From Streptomyces sp. GESEQ-4 (GTDB lineage: Bacteria > Actinomycetota > Actinomycetes > Streptomycetales > Streptomycetaceae), in the NCBI RefSeq assembly GCF_017948455.1, contig NZ_JAFFSU010000022.1:1-64000 (forward strand): a stretch of 64,000 nt of DNA, read 5' to 3'. Made by a program: the position numbers and the translations under genes. Within the stretch, counting starts at the first letter, position 1. Every line of letters begins with the position of its first letter. This document shows positions 50,903 through 59,050 of this stretch, piece by piece. Below the pieces are notes generated by a model. It was given only the letters and a program-made list of their open reading frames with translations, was not told the origin of the DNA and did not search any database.

Positions 50903-52537
50903 ATGTCCGGCAATACCCATACCGTGACCAACCAGCCCCCACCGCTGGTCGGATACGACGTCTACAGCGCCGACAAGGCCCTGACCGAGGCCGTCGAACG
51001 GCACCTCGACCCCGCCCTCCTCGACGAGGTCCGCGGCGAGCTGGCGGCGCTCGGTCGTACCTCCGGCTCGGCGCAGGTACAGGAGTGGGGCGTCCAGGCG
51101 AACGAGTGTCCGCCCCGGCTGCGCACCCATGACCGCTACGGCCGTCGGATCGACGAGGTCGACTTCCATCCGGCCTGGCACCGGCTGCTCGGCAAGGGCG
51201 TCTCGGCGGGCCTGACCGCGGCCTGGGGCCGGCCCGGCGGACATCTGCGGCGGGCGGCGGCGTTCCTGGTGTGGACGCAGGTCGACGCGGGCAACTGCTG
51301 CCCGCTGTCGATGACGCACGCGGCGGTGCCCGCGCTGCGCACCGACCCGGCGCTGGCCGCCGAGTGGGAGCCGCGGCTGACGTCCATGATCTACGACCGT
51401 GAGCTGCGCCCGGCGCCGTTGAAGGCCGGGGCGCTGTTCGGGATGGGCATGACGGAGAAGCAGGGCGGCAGCGACGTACGCGCGAACACGACGTCCGCCG
51501 TGCCGCTGGCCGAGGCCGGGACGTACGCCCTGACCGGGCACAAGTGGTTCTGCTCGGCACCGATGTCCGACGGTTTTCTGGTGCTGGCGCAGGCTCCGGA
51601 GGGCCTGACCTGCTTTCTCGTCCCGCGTGTGCTGGAGGACGGCACCCGCAATGTGTTTCTCCTCCAGCGGCTCAAGGACAAGCTGGGCAACCGGTCGAAC
51701 GCCTCCAGCGAGGTCGAGTTCGACGGGACCTGGGCACGCCGGGTCGGCGACGAGGGGCGCGGAGTGCGCACCATCATCGACATGGTGGCCGCGACCCGGC
51801 TCGACTGCGTCCTCGGCTCGGCGGGACTGATGCGGCAGGCCGTCGCACAGGCGGTGCATCACTGCACCAACCGCGAGGCGTTCGGCGGGAAGCTCCTCGA
51901 CAAGCCGCTCATGCGCAACGTACTGGCCGACCTGGCCCTGGAGTCGGAGGCGGCGACCACCCTCGCGCTCCGGCTCGCCGCCGCCTACGACGACGGCGGC
52001 GAACAGGAGCAGGCACTGCTGCGGTTGGCGGTGCCGGCCGCCAAGTACTGGGTGACGAAGCGCTGTACGCCGGTGACGGTGGAGGCCGCCGAATGCCTGG
52101 GCGGAAACGGTTACGTCGAGGAATCCGGCCTGCCGCGGCTGGTCCGCGAGTCACCGCTCAACTCGATCTGGGAGGGCGCCGGAAACGTCCAGGCCCTCGA
52201 CGTGCTGCGCGCCCTGCGCCGCGAGCCGCACGCCCTCAACGCCTACCTCCAGGAGGTCGGCCGAGCCCGAGGCGCCGACCACCGCCTGGACGCGGCGATC
52301 AAGGACCTCCTGACCGACCTGGCCGACATGGACGGCATCGAGGCACGGGCCCGCCGCCTCACCGAACGCCTCGCCCTGGTCCTCCAGGGCTCCCTCTTGG
52401 TCCGCTACGCCCCACCGGAAGTCGCAGACGCCTTCTGCGCGTCCCGCCTGGGCACGGACGGCGGAGCGGCGTTCGGCACACTGCCGCCGACCTTGGACTT
52501 GGCGTCGGTGGTGGATCGGTCAAGGCCGCAGGCCTGA
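50903..52537 (+). CDS. aidB: AidB-like acyl-CoA dehydrogenase
   Basis: 544 residues, the length of the AidB subgroup (about 540) rather than the 380-400 of ordinary acyl-CoA dehydrogenases. It carries MGMTEKQGGSDVRANTT (flavin-binding stretch), TGHKWFCSAPMSDGFLVLAQ and the C-terminal ECLGGNGYVEESGLPRLVRESPLNSIWEGAGNV. The last contains the acidic residue near the active site. E. coli AidB is an alkylation-stress flavoprotein that binds DNA; whether this one protects DNA or oxidises isovaleryl-type CoA esters is open. ATG 50903 fits the family start. Confidence 0.85.
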   Translation: MSGNTHTVTNQPPPLVGYDVYSADKALTEAVERHLDPALLDEVRGELAALGRTSGSAQVQEWGVQANECPPRLRTHDRYGRRIDEVDFHPAWHRLLGKGVSAGLTAAWGRPGGHLRRAAAFLVWTQVDAGNCCPLSMTHAAVPALRTDPALAAEWEPRLTSMIYDRELRPAPLKAGALFGMGMTEKQGGSDVRANTTSAVPLAEAGTYALTGHKWFCSAPMSDGFLVLAQAPEGLTCFLVPRVLEDGTRNVFLLQRLKDKLGNRSNASSEVEFDGTWARRVGDEGRGVRTIIDMVAATRLDCVLGSAGLMRQAVAQAVHHCTNREAFGGKLLDKPLMRNVLADLALESEAATTLALRLAAAYDDGGEQEQALLRLAVPAAKYWVTKRCTPVTVEAAECLGGNGYVEESGLPRLVRESPLNSIWEGAGNVQALDVLRALRREPHALNAYLQEVGRARGADHRLDAAIKDLLTDLADMDGIEARARRLTERLALVLQGSLLVRYAPPEVADAFCASRLGTDGGAAFGTLPPTLDLASVVDRSRPQA

Positions 52538-52543
52538 CCGGTA

Positions 52544-52576
52544 AGGGGCGCGGGGAACTGCGCGACCAGCCACAAC
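52544..52576 (+). repeat. Dispersed 3'-end repeat, copy 4 (short form)
   Basis: AGGGGCGCGGGGAACTG joined directly to CGCGACCAGCCACAAC, 6 bases after the aidB-like stop. The central GCGGCTCCGCCGC module is missing, as in copy 2. The following 52577-52819 contains no recognisable gene. Confidence 0.7.
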
Positions 52577-52819
52577 GAACCGTAAGACGCCAACGCAACA
52601 GCACACCGCACCCCCTGTCGCGATGCGGCCCAACCGCCGGAGGCGAGGGTGGTGCTGCGCCGACACGGCACCACCCCCGCCATTGGCCCATTCAAGGCCA
52701 CGAACGCCGCCCGAGAGCGACGCGCTGCTCAAGTTTCAGTCAGGGCGCGCGGAGACCACCAGGGTTGCAAGGGGTTGCAACTTGTTGGCGTCTGTGTGCG
52801 GAGGGCATCCCTCCGCTCG

Positions 52820-53345
52820 CCGTGGACTCGCCACCGTCGACGCGGCGCAGGCGGCGCGGGTGCTCAGCGAGGTCCGGGCTGCTGAACACCGAGGAGATCC
52901 AGCGACGCCAGGAGGACTCGCCGCTCAGGCAGGTGCTGCCGGTGCTCCGCAAGGCCGACGGGCTCGGCTTCGAACTCGGCGCCGACTGGCGCGAGGACGT
53001 CGTCGGAACGAACGGCGTGGGCACACCGGCAGTGGTGCGCCGGTCCGTACAGGTCTTCGCCGCGGAGCACCTCGTACGATCGCACGCCTCCTGGACGTGG
53101 CCGGTGGCACACGGCTCCTGGACCCATGAACTGAGCCCCCGGCATGCCGAGTTGCTCTGTCTGCTGCCCTGCACCGCACCGGCCGCAGTGCCGCCGGGCT
53201 GGCCGAGGACCTGTTCGGTGATCCGGGCCGCACGGTGACGGTACGCGCCGAGATGTCGCGAGGACGCCGAGGTCGACATCGTGCTGCCGGACGATCCGCA
53301 TGCGGTGCTGCCGCACTCCACGGTCTCCGGCGGTGGCCAAGGGAC
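52820..53345 (+). pseudogene. Decayed GAF-domain transcriptional regulator
   Basis: Three frames hold consecutive pieces of one actinobacterial GAF/HTH regulator family. The first is DAAQAARVLSEVR (about 52835-52875). A shifted frame gives GLLNTEEIQRRQEDSPL, then VLPVLR fused to KADGLGFELGADWR and VVGTNGVGTPAVVRRSVQVF with SPRHAELL (to about 53165). The third shift gives LHRTGRSAAGLAEDLFGDPG and VTVRAEMSR, then EVDIVLPDDPHAVLPHSTV. Internal segments, including the middle of the GAF domain and part of the N-terminus, are missing. No full-length frame exists, so it is not functional as a regulator. Confidence 0.75.
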
Positions 53346-53524
53346 GGATGTCGATTCATGTGTCCTGAGGGGGACAAGAGGTGGCATCTTCCGCATAATT
53401 GCAGGGTCTTCGTCATGGGCGGCCACGGACTGCCGTAGCATCCCTGTACGGGCCACACCCCACCTGCTCCTCGGTCAACGCAAGGACCAACAGGCGCAGT
53501 TGGCTCGCGTCTGGAGGTTGGATG

Positions 53525-54841
53525 ATGAGTCGCGGCCGACACCGCCGACGCAATCGGGGCAGGGCGCTGCGCGCCGCCCTCGCCGGAACCGCCCTCGCGC
53601 TGACCGCGGCCGCCACCATTGTCAGCGCCTCGCAGGCCGACGTCGGCAAGGAGACCGGCGCGCTGAAGCCGCTCGCCTCCGCCGCGGACACCGACCCGCT
53701 CCAGCTCCAAGAAGACCTCGTGCCCGCGCGCACGCTCGACCGGCTCGCCGACGAGATGGGCAAGCCCGTCGGCGTCGGAGCCGTCCTCGACAGCGCCGAC
53801 CGCACCCTGCGCACCGCCTCCGGCTGCACGGCCGCCGAGCGCACGGCACTGCCCGTCGAACCGGCGGCCACGCGCGCGTACTGCTGGGACGAGGCCGACA
53901 CCCTGAGCTGGCAGCCCGGTGCGGTCACCTCCTCCGGGGACGCCGACGACGACGGCTGGTGGGGCGGGAACCGGGCGATCCTCTCCGGCTGGAGCGGATC
54001 CGACGCCTCCGACGCACAGGGCCTCGCCCGGGTCGCCTTCGTCGACGCGAACGACCTGGGCCGGCTCAGCTACACCTGGGCACTGCTCGCCGTACCGGTC
54101 GACGGCGGACGTGACTACCGCGCCCTCGGCTCGCGGGTCTCCGGCATGGTCTGGTACCAGGACAAGCTGCTGGTCACCGCGGACGGCGGGGACAGCACCG
54201 CGCTGTATGTGTACGACATGGACCGCGTCCAGCGCACCACCGTCACCAGTGCCGCGGTCGGCCGGGTGCCTGGCGGCTGGTCGGCGCACGGCAACCGGTG
54301 GGTACTGCCCGCCGTCGCCTCGTACCGCCTGACCGGCGGGGCCTGCGACCCGGGCACGGACACCGGCGTCCCCTGCCTCGGCGGCATCTCCCTCGACCGC
54401 AGCTCCACGCCCGACAGCCTGGCCGTGAGCGAACAGACCGGAGCGGACGACGAGCGGCCCACCCGGCTGTGGCGCTACTACTTCAGCACCGACCCCGCCC
54501 GCACCGGGCTGCTCGCCACCGACCCGGCCGGGCGCGTAGGCGCCGACGAGGCGTACCGGACGAAGACGGCCGGCATAGGAGGCGTCCTCTCCCACCAGGA
54601 GGCCGGCGCCGCCCGCGCCGACTGGTACCTGGCCGGCACGGGAGCCGGGCGCGGCACGCTGTGGCGGCAGAACGACGAGGACGCCCGGGCCACGGAATGC
54701 GGGGCCGACGAGACACACCGCTGCTGGAGCGCCGACACCGCGTCCCTCTCCTACTGGGAGGCGCTGGGGGAAGTCTGGTCGCAATCGGGCAGGGTGCTGT
54801 TTGCATTGCCGCTGGCGTCGGTGGACAAGTCGCTAGGCTGA
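53525..54841 (+). CDS. Secreted protein of unknown function
   Basis: 438 residues from ATG 53525 (GGAGG 7 bases upstream; ATG 53522 also possible). A basic N-terminus (MSRGRHRRRNRGRALR) precedes a hydrophobic signal segment ending around SASQA. The mature protein is acidic and rich in Asp, Gly, Ser and Trp, with four or more Cys in pairs (SGCTAAERT, AYCWDE, GGACDPG, VPCLGG) that could form disulfides. Blocks such as WYQDKLLVTADGGDSTALYVYDMD resemble beta-propeller blades. No catalytic motif is recognised. It stands alone and is followed by a dispersed repeat. Confidence 0.75.
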   Translation: MSRGRHRRRNRGRALRAALAGTALALTAAATIVSASQADVGKETGALKPLASAADTDPLQLQEDLVPARTLDRLADEMGKPVGVGAVLDSADRTLRTASGCTAAERTALPVEPAATRAYCWDEADTLSWQPGAVTSSGDADDDGWWGGNRAILSGWSGSDASDAQGLARVAFVDANDLGRLSYTWALLAVPVDGGRDYRALGSRVSGMVWYQDKLLVTADGGDSTALYVYDMDRVQRTTVTSAAVGRVPGGWSAHGNRWVLPAVASYRLTGGACDPGTDTGVPCLGGISLDRSSTPDSLAVSEQTGADDERPTRLWRYYFSTDPARTGLLATDPAGRVGADEAYRTKTAGIGGVLSHQEAGAARADWYLAGTGAGRGTLWRQNDEDARATECGADETHRCWSADTASLSYWEALGEVWSQSGRVLFALPLASVDKSLG

Positions 54842-54855
54842 GCGCCCCCAGTTGA

Positions 54856-54923
54856 AGCGCCCCGAAGGGGCGCGGGGCTGTATCAATATGCGGCTCCGCC
54901 GCGCGGGCGCGACCAGCCACAAC
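54856..54923 (+). repeat. Dispersed 3'-end repeat, copy 5
   Basis: Begins 15 bp after the stop of the secreted protein. GCGCCCCGAAGGGGCGC hairpin, GGGGCTGTATCAATATGC, GCGGCTCCGCCGC and GCGACCAGCCACAAC, in the same order as copies 1 and 3. Confidence 0.75.
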
Positions 54924-54974
54924 GAACCCGCAGCCGATCGACAGCTCCCCCACCCGGATGATTCCCTGACCGAC

Positions 54975-55547
54975 ATGCCCAACATCGCCGTGACCACCTG
55001 GTCCCTGGAACAGACCGCACCGACCGACCTCCTCCCGGCCGCCGCGCCCGAGGGCGACGTGAAAGTCGTCCGCGCCGACATACCCTCCCCCGAGTTCAGC
55101 CGCTTCCTGTACACCTCCGTCGGCGGAGACGTCCGCTGGACCGACCTGCTCGGCTGGACGTACGCGCAATGGCAGGAGCACCTGGACCGGCCCGGTGTGG
55201 AGACGTGGGTCGCCTACGACCGGGGCACGCCCGCGGGGTACGTGGAGCTGGTCCCGCAGGACGACGGCGCCGTCGAGATCGAGCACTTCGGGCTGATCCC
55301 GGCCTTCCGCGGACGGCGGATCGGCGGGTATCTGCTGTCGTACGGCACCGCCCGCGCGTGGGATCTCGCGGACCGCTGGCCGGGGCGGGCGCCGACGAAG
55401 CGGGTGTGGCTGCACACCTGCAGCAAGGACGGCGAGTTCGCGATGGACAACTATCAGCGCCGGGGCTTCAAGCTCTTCGACACCAAGGTCGAGGAGGAGC
55501 CGGCGGTGGCCGCGCCGGGCCCCTGGCCTGGGGCGCACCCCGCCTGA
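54975..55547 (+). CDS. GNAT-family N-acetyltransferase
   Basis: 190 residues. The acetyl-CoA-binding motif is IPAFRGRRIGGYLL (R/Q-x2-G-x-G/A, about residue 113-118). It is preceded by the beta-strand AVEIEHFGLI and followed by VWLHTCSKDGEFAMDNYQRRGFKLF, a typical GNAT ending. The N-terminal TWSLEQTAPTDLLPAA resembles GNATs annotated as general amine acetyltransferases. ATG 54975 is used; an upstream in-frame region lies inside the dispersed repeat and is not coding. Substrate unknown. Confidence 0.85.
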   Translation: MPNIAVTTWSLEQTAPTDLLPAAAPEGDVKVVRADIPSPEFSRFLYTSVGGDVRWTDLLGWTYAQWQEHLDRPGVETWVAYDRGTPAGYVELVPQDDGAVEIEHFGLIPAFRGRRIGGYLLSYGTARAWDLADRWPGRAPTKRVWLHTCSKDGEFAMDNYQRRGFKLFDTKVEEEPAVAAPGPWPGAHPA

Positions 55548-55610
55548 GTCCTTCGCCGTACCCCTGTCTGACCTGGGCAGACACCGGCTGTTTCGGGCCA
55601 TGTGACCGAC

Positions 55611-55645
55611 GACACCCTTGTCCCACGATGCGGGACAAGGGTGTC
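55611..55645 (+). terminator. Perfect 14-bp stem hairpin after the GNAT gene
   Basis: GACACCCTTGTCCC (55611-55624) and GGGACAAGGGTGTC (55632-55645) with a 7-base loop, 63 bp after the GNAT stop. No T-run follows. Symmetric, so it could stop transcription from both directions. Confidence 0.6.
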
Positions 55646-55661
55646 CGCATGATGGACGAAG

Positions 55662-55676
55662 CTGGACTGTGTCCAG
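55662..55676. promoter_or_regulatory. Palindrome CTGGAC-TGT-GTCCAG upstream of sulfur operon
   Basis: A 6-bp dyad with a 3-base spacer, 22 bp before the leader-peptide start codon. It is placed where an operator of a sulfur regulator could sit. No second copy was found in the window. Confidence 0.35.
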
Positions 55677-55698
55677 ATCGCCGTGACACGCTTCCATC

Positions 55699-55782
55699 AT
55701 GTCTGGAACTGGAATTGCCTTGGTGAGTCGGCGGCACGTCGACCTCGGCCGCATGTCCAGCGCCATCTGTCCGGCCCGCTGA
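55699..55782 (+). CDS. Cysteine-containing leader peptide of the sulfate-assimilation operon
   Basis: A 27-codon frame, ATG to TGA, 124 bp upstream of the sulfite reductase gene. The product starts MSGTGIALVSRRHVDLGR and ends SSAICPAR. The RRHVDL core and late Ala-Ile-Cys are the pattern of the actinobacterial putative leader peptides found before sulfur-metabolism genes. With a single Cys codon three from the end, ribosome stalling under cysteine shortage could alter folding of the 124-nt downstream leader. That mechanism is inferred by analogy with cysteine-responsive attenuation reported in mycobacteria; no alternative hairpins were computed. Confidence 0.75.
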   Translation: MSGTGIALVSRRHVDLGRMSSAICPAR

Positions 55783-55906
55783 GAGCCCAGCCGCGCCGAC
55801 ATCCCCCAGTTCCATCCGATTTCCCGCGCAATGTCGCGCACGTATGCCCATGCGCCGTACGCGCGCAGGTCAGAGCCGCTTCCCGCCTGTCCGAAGGACT
55901 ACCACC

Positions 55907-57604
55907 ATGGCCGCCACCCCGGAGAACCCTGCCGCCGCGACTCCCCGCCGCAAGGTGAGCCGTCACCGCGGTGAGGGCCAGTGGGCCGCGGGGCACTTCA
56001 CCCCGCTCAACGGCAACGAGCAGTTCAAGAAGGACGACGACGGTCTCAATGTGCGGACACGCATTGAGACGATCTACTCCAAGCGGGGCTTCGACTCGAT
56101 CGACCCCAACGACCTGCGCGGCCGGATGCGCTGGTGGGGCCTCTACACCCAGCGCAAGCCCGGGATCGACGGTGGCAAGACCGCGATCCTGGAGCCGGAG
56201 GAGCTGGACGACGAGTACTTCATGCTGCGCGTCCGTATCGACGGCGGCCGGCTCACCACCGAGCAGCTGCGGGTGGTCGGTGAGATCTCGCAGGAGTTCG
56301 CGCGGGGCACCGCCGACATCACCGACCGGCAGAACGTCCAGTACCACTGGATCCGGATCGAGGACGTGCCGGAGATCTGGGAGCGGCTGGAGGCGGTCGG
56401 CCTGTCCACCACCGAGGCCTGCGGTGACACGCCCCGTGTGATCCTCGGCTCGCCCGTCGCCGGTATCGCCGAGGACGAGATCATCGACGGCACCCCGGCG
56501 ATCGAGGAGATCCACCGCCGGATCGTCGGCAACAAGGACTTCTCGAACCTGCCCCGCAAGTTCAAGTCCGCGGTCTCCGGCTCGCCGCTCCTCGACGTGG
56601 CGCACGAGATCAACGACGTCGCCTTCGTCGGCGTGAACCACCCCGAGCACGGCCCCGGCTTCGACGTCTGGGTCGGCGGCGGGCTGTCCACCAACCCGAA
56701 GATCGGTCAGCGCCTCGGCGCCTGGGTACCGCTCGACGAGGTCCCGGACGTCTACGAGGGCGTCGTCTCGATCTTCCGCGACTACGGCTACCGGCGGCTG
56801 CGCACCCGCGCGCGGCTGAAGTTCCTGCTCGCCGACTGGGGCGTGGAGAAGTTCCGCCAGGTGCTTGAGGACGAGTACCTGAAGCGCAAGCTGATCGACG
56901 GCCCGGCGCCCGCCCAGCCCGTGGAGCGCTGGCGCGACCACGTCGGTGTGCACCGGCAGAAGGACGGCCGTTTCTACGTCGGTTTCGCCCCGCGCGTGGG
57001 CCGCGTGGACGGCACCACGCTGACGAAGATCGCCGAGCTGGCCGAGGCCCACGGCTCGGGCCGGGTACGGACCACCGCCGAGCAGAAGATGCTCGTCCTC
57101 GATGTCACCGAGGAGCAGGTCGAGTCGCTGGTCGAGGGCCTGGAGGCGCTGGACCTCACGGTGAAACCCTCGCCGTTCCGGCGCGGCACCATGGCCTGCA
57201 CCGGCATCGAGTACTGCAAGCTCGCCATCGTCGAGACCAAGGCGCGCGGCTCCGCGCTGATCGACGAACTGGAGCGCCGTATCCCGGACTTCGACGAGCC
57301 GATCACCATCAACATCAACGGCTGCCCGAACGCCTGCGCCCGTATCCAGGTGGCGGACATCGGTCTCAAGGGGCAGCTGGTCCTCAACGACCAGGGCGAG
57401 CAGGTCGAGGGCTTCCAGGTGCACCTGGGCGGCGCGCTCGGTCTGGAGGCCGGCTTCGGCCGCAAGGTGCGCGGTCTGAAGGTCACGTCGGACGAGCTGC
57501 CGGACTACGTGGAGCGCGTGCTCAAGCGTTTCGAGGCCGAGCGCGAGGAGGGCGAGCGGTTCGCCGCCTGGGCCTCGCGGGCCAGTGAGGAGTCCCTCTC
57601 ATGA
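55907..57604 (+). CDS. sir: Ferredoxin-dependent assimilatory sulfite reductase
   Basis: 565 residues. Reduces sulfite to sulfide with siroheme and a 4Fe-4S cluster. It has the two-fold nitrite/sulfite reductase layout (ferredoxin-like plus 4Fe-4S domains, duplicated). The cluster/siroheme cysteines occur in GTMACTGIEYCKLA and NGCPNACAR (C-x5-C ... C-x3-C). NVQYHWIRIEDVPEIWERLE near 145 is typical of the mycobacterial/Streptomyces enzyme. The GAAGGA ribosome-binding site is 8 bases before ATG 55907; extending to 55844 adds no homology. The gene leads a coupled operon: its stop overlaps the next ATG. Confidence 0.93.
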   Translation: MAATPENPAAATPRRKVSRHRGEGQWAAGHFTPLNGNEQFKKDDDGLNVRTRIETIYSKRGFDSIDPNDLRGRMRWWGLYTQRKPGIDGGKTAILEPEELDDEYFMLRVRIDGGRLTTEQLRVVGEISQEFARGTADITDRQNVQYHWIRIEDVPEIWERLEAVGLSTTEACGDTPRVILGSPVAGIAEDEIIDGTPAIEEIHRRIVGNKDFSNLPRKFKSAVSGSPLLDVAHEINDVAFVGVNHPEHGPGFDVWVGGGLSTNPKIGQRLGAWVPLDEVPDVYEGVVSIFRDYGYRRLRTRARLKFLLADWGVEKFRQVLEDEYLKRKLIDGPAPAQPVERWRDHVGVHRQKDGRFYVGFAPRVGRVDGTTLTKIAELAEAHGSGRVRTTAEQKMLVLDVTEEQVESLVEGLEALDLTVKPSPFRRGTMACTGIEYCKLAIVETKARGSALIDELERRIPDFDEPITININGCPNACARIQVADIGLKGQLVLNDQGEQVEGFQVHLGGALGLEAGFGRKVRGLKVTSDELPDYVERVLKRFEAEREEGERFAAWASRASEESLS

Positions 57605-57780
57605 GCGAGCGCGCGGCTCCCTTCTACTGCCCCTACTGCGGCGACGAGGATCTTCGTCCCAGCGAACAGGGCCACGGCGCGTGGGAATGCGCGGCGTGCA
57701 ACCGCGCATTCCAGTTGAAGTTCCTCGGGCTACTTGCCCGGGGGCTTCGGCAGACGGAGTCAGGGGGAGAGCAGATATGA
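57601..57780 (+). CDS. 59-residue zinc-ribbon-like protein between sir and cysH
   Basis: 60 codons, overlapping the sulfite reductase stop (ATGA at 57601) and the cysH start (ATGA at 57777), so it is part of the translational chain and clearly coding. It contains two CxxC pairs, FYCPYCGDE (10 and 13) and ECAACNRAF (30 and 33), a rubredoxin/zinc-ribbon knuckle arrangement, then a hydrophobic FLGLLARGL helix. It could bind Zn or Fe. A role in electron delivery, metal insertion or regulation of the reductases is possible. A small hypothetical gene at this place is, in my memory, conserved in Streptomyces. Confidence 0.85.
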   Translation: MSERAAPFYCPYCGDEDLRPSEQGHGAWECAACNRAFQLKFLGLLARGLRQTESGGEQI

Positions 57781-58487
57781 ACACCGTTCAGGAAGAGCGC
57801 ACTACCGACGATCTCAAGGCGCTCGCCGAGCAGGCGGGCCGTGACCTGGAGGACGCCTCGGCGCTGGAGATTCTCCAGTGGGCCGCCCGCACCTTCGGTA
57901 ACCGTTTCTGCGTTACCTCTTCCATGGAGGACGCGGTCGTCGCACACCTCGCCTCCCGTGCGCTGCCCGGTGTCGACGTGGTGTTCCTCGACACCGGCTA
58001 TCACTTCCCGGAGACGATCGGGACCAGGGACGCGGTGGAGGCGGTGATGGACGTCAACGTCATCACCCTGACCCCGCGTCAGACGGTCGCCGAGCAGGAC
58101 GCGGAGTACGGCCCCAAGCTGCACGACCGCAACCCCGACCTGTGCTGCAAGCTGCGCAAGGTCCAGCCGCTGGAGGAAGGCCTCAAGGACTACGCGGCCT
58201 GGGCGACCGGACTGCGCCGCGACGAGTCCGAGAGCCGGGCCGGCACCCCCGTCGTCGGCTGGGACGAGAAGCGCCAGAAGGTCAAGATCTCGCCGATCGC
58301 CCGCTGGAGTCAGGACGACGTCGACGCCTACGTCGCCGAGCACGGCGTTTTGACCAACCCCCTGCTGATGGACGGCTACTCCTCCATCGGCTGCGCCCCC
58401 TGCACCCGTCGTGTCCTGGAGGGCGAGGACGCACGCGCCGGCCGCTGGGCGGGTCGCGCCAAGACTGAGTGCGGGCTGCACCTGTGA
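57777..58487 (+). CDS. cysH: Assimilatory APS/PAPS reductase
   Basis: 236 residues. PP-loop-type reductase that reduces adenylyl sulfate to sulfite. It has DTGYHFPET after the substrate-binding strand and two Cys pairs for a 4Fe-4S cluster (DLCCKLRKV and GCAPCTRRV), which marks the APS-using bacterial type. The catalytic Cys is in the C-terminal ECGLHL. ATG 57777 overlaps the zinc-ribbon gene stop, and the cysH stop overlaps a GTG of the cysC frame. Sulfite produced feeds the reductase encoded first in the operon. Confidence 0.93.
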   Translation: MNTVQEERTTDDLKALAEQAGRDLEDASALEILQWAARTFGNRFCVTSSMEDAVVAHLASRALPGVDVVFLDTGYHFPETIGTRDAVEAVMDVNVITLTPRQTVAEQDAEYGPKLHDRNPDLCCKLRKVQPLEEGLKDYAAWATGLRRDESESRAGTPVVGWDEKRQKVKISPIARWSQDDVDAYVAEHGVLTNPLLMDGYSSIGCAPCTRRVLEGEDARAGRWAGRAKTECGLHL

Positions 58488-58513
58488 CCATCAACCCGAC
58501 CCAGGAGATGCAA

Positions 58514-59050
58514 GTGACGACCGGAGCCACCGTCTGGCTCACGGGTCTGCCGAGCGCCGGCAAGACCACGATCGCGTACGAGCTGGCCGGCCGGCTGCGC
58601 GCGGAGGGCCACCGTGTCGAGGTGCTCGACGGCGACGAGATCCGCGAGTTCATCTCGGCCGGCCTCGGCTTCAGCCGCGAGGACCGGCACACCAATGTGC
58701 AGCGCATCGGCTTCCTCGCCGAACTGCTGGCCCGTAACGGCGTCAAGGCCCTGGTCCCGGTGATCGCGCCGTACGCCGACAGCCGCGAGGCGGTGCGCAA
58801 GCGCCACCAGGAAAGCGGGGCGCCGTACTTGGAAGTGCATGTGGCCACCCCGGTAGACGTATGCAGCGAGCGGGATGTGAAGGGTCTGTACGCCAAGCAG
58901 GCGGCGGGCGAGCTGACCGGGCTGACGGGGGTCGACGACCCGTACGAGGAGCCCGAGTCGCCCGACCTGCGGATCGAGTCGCAGCACCAGACCGTGCAGG
59001 AGTCCGCGGCCGCGCTCCACGGCCTGCTCACCGAAAGGGGACTGGCATGA
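58514..59050 (+). CDS. cysC: Adenylylsulfate (APS) kinase
   Basis: 178 residues from GTG 58514, which has GGAG 6 bases upstream; this length agrees with the S. coelicolor protein as I remember it. A GTG at 58484 (GTGA overlap with cysH) and an ATG at 58508 are in-frame alternatives. The P-loop is GLPSAGKTT, followed by LDGDEIREF and GFSREDRHTNVQRIGF, the APS-binding region, and KGLYAKQAAGELTGLTGVDDPYE. It phosphorylates APS to PAPS. CysH here looks APS-type, so PAPS may serve other sulfotransferases. The stop overlaps cysD (ATGA). Confidence 0.92.
   Translation: MTTGATVWLTGLPSAGKTTIAYELAGRLRAEGHRVEVLDGDEIREFISAGLGFSREDRHTNVQRIGFLAELLARNGVKALVPVIAPYADSREAVRKRHQESGAPYLEVHVATPVDVCSERDVKGLYAKQAAGELTGLTGVDDPYEEPESPDLRIESQHQTVQESAAALHGLLTERGLA

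Noticed and set aside
52623..53129. 168-codon plus-strand frame across the relic region as a real gene
   Set aside because: Only a short piece matches the regulator family; the adjoining family blocks are in other frames, so it is part of a pseudogene.
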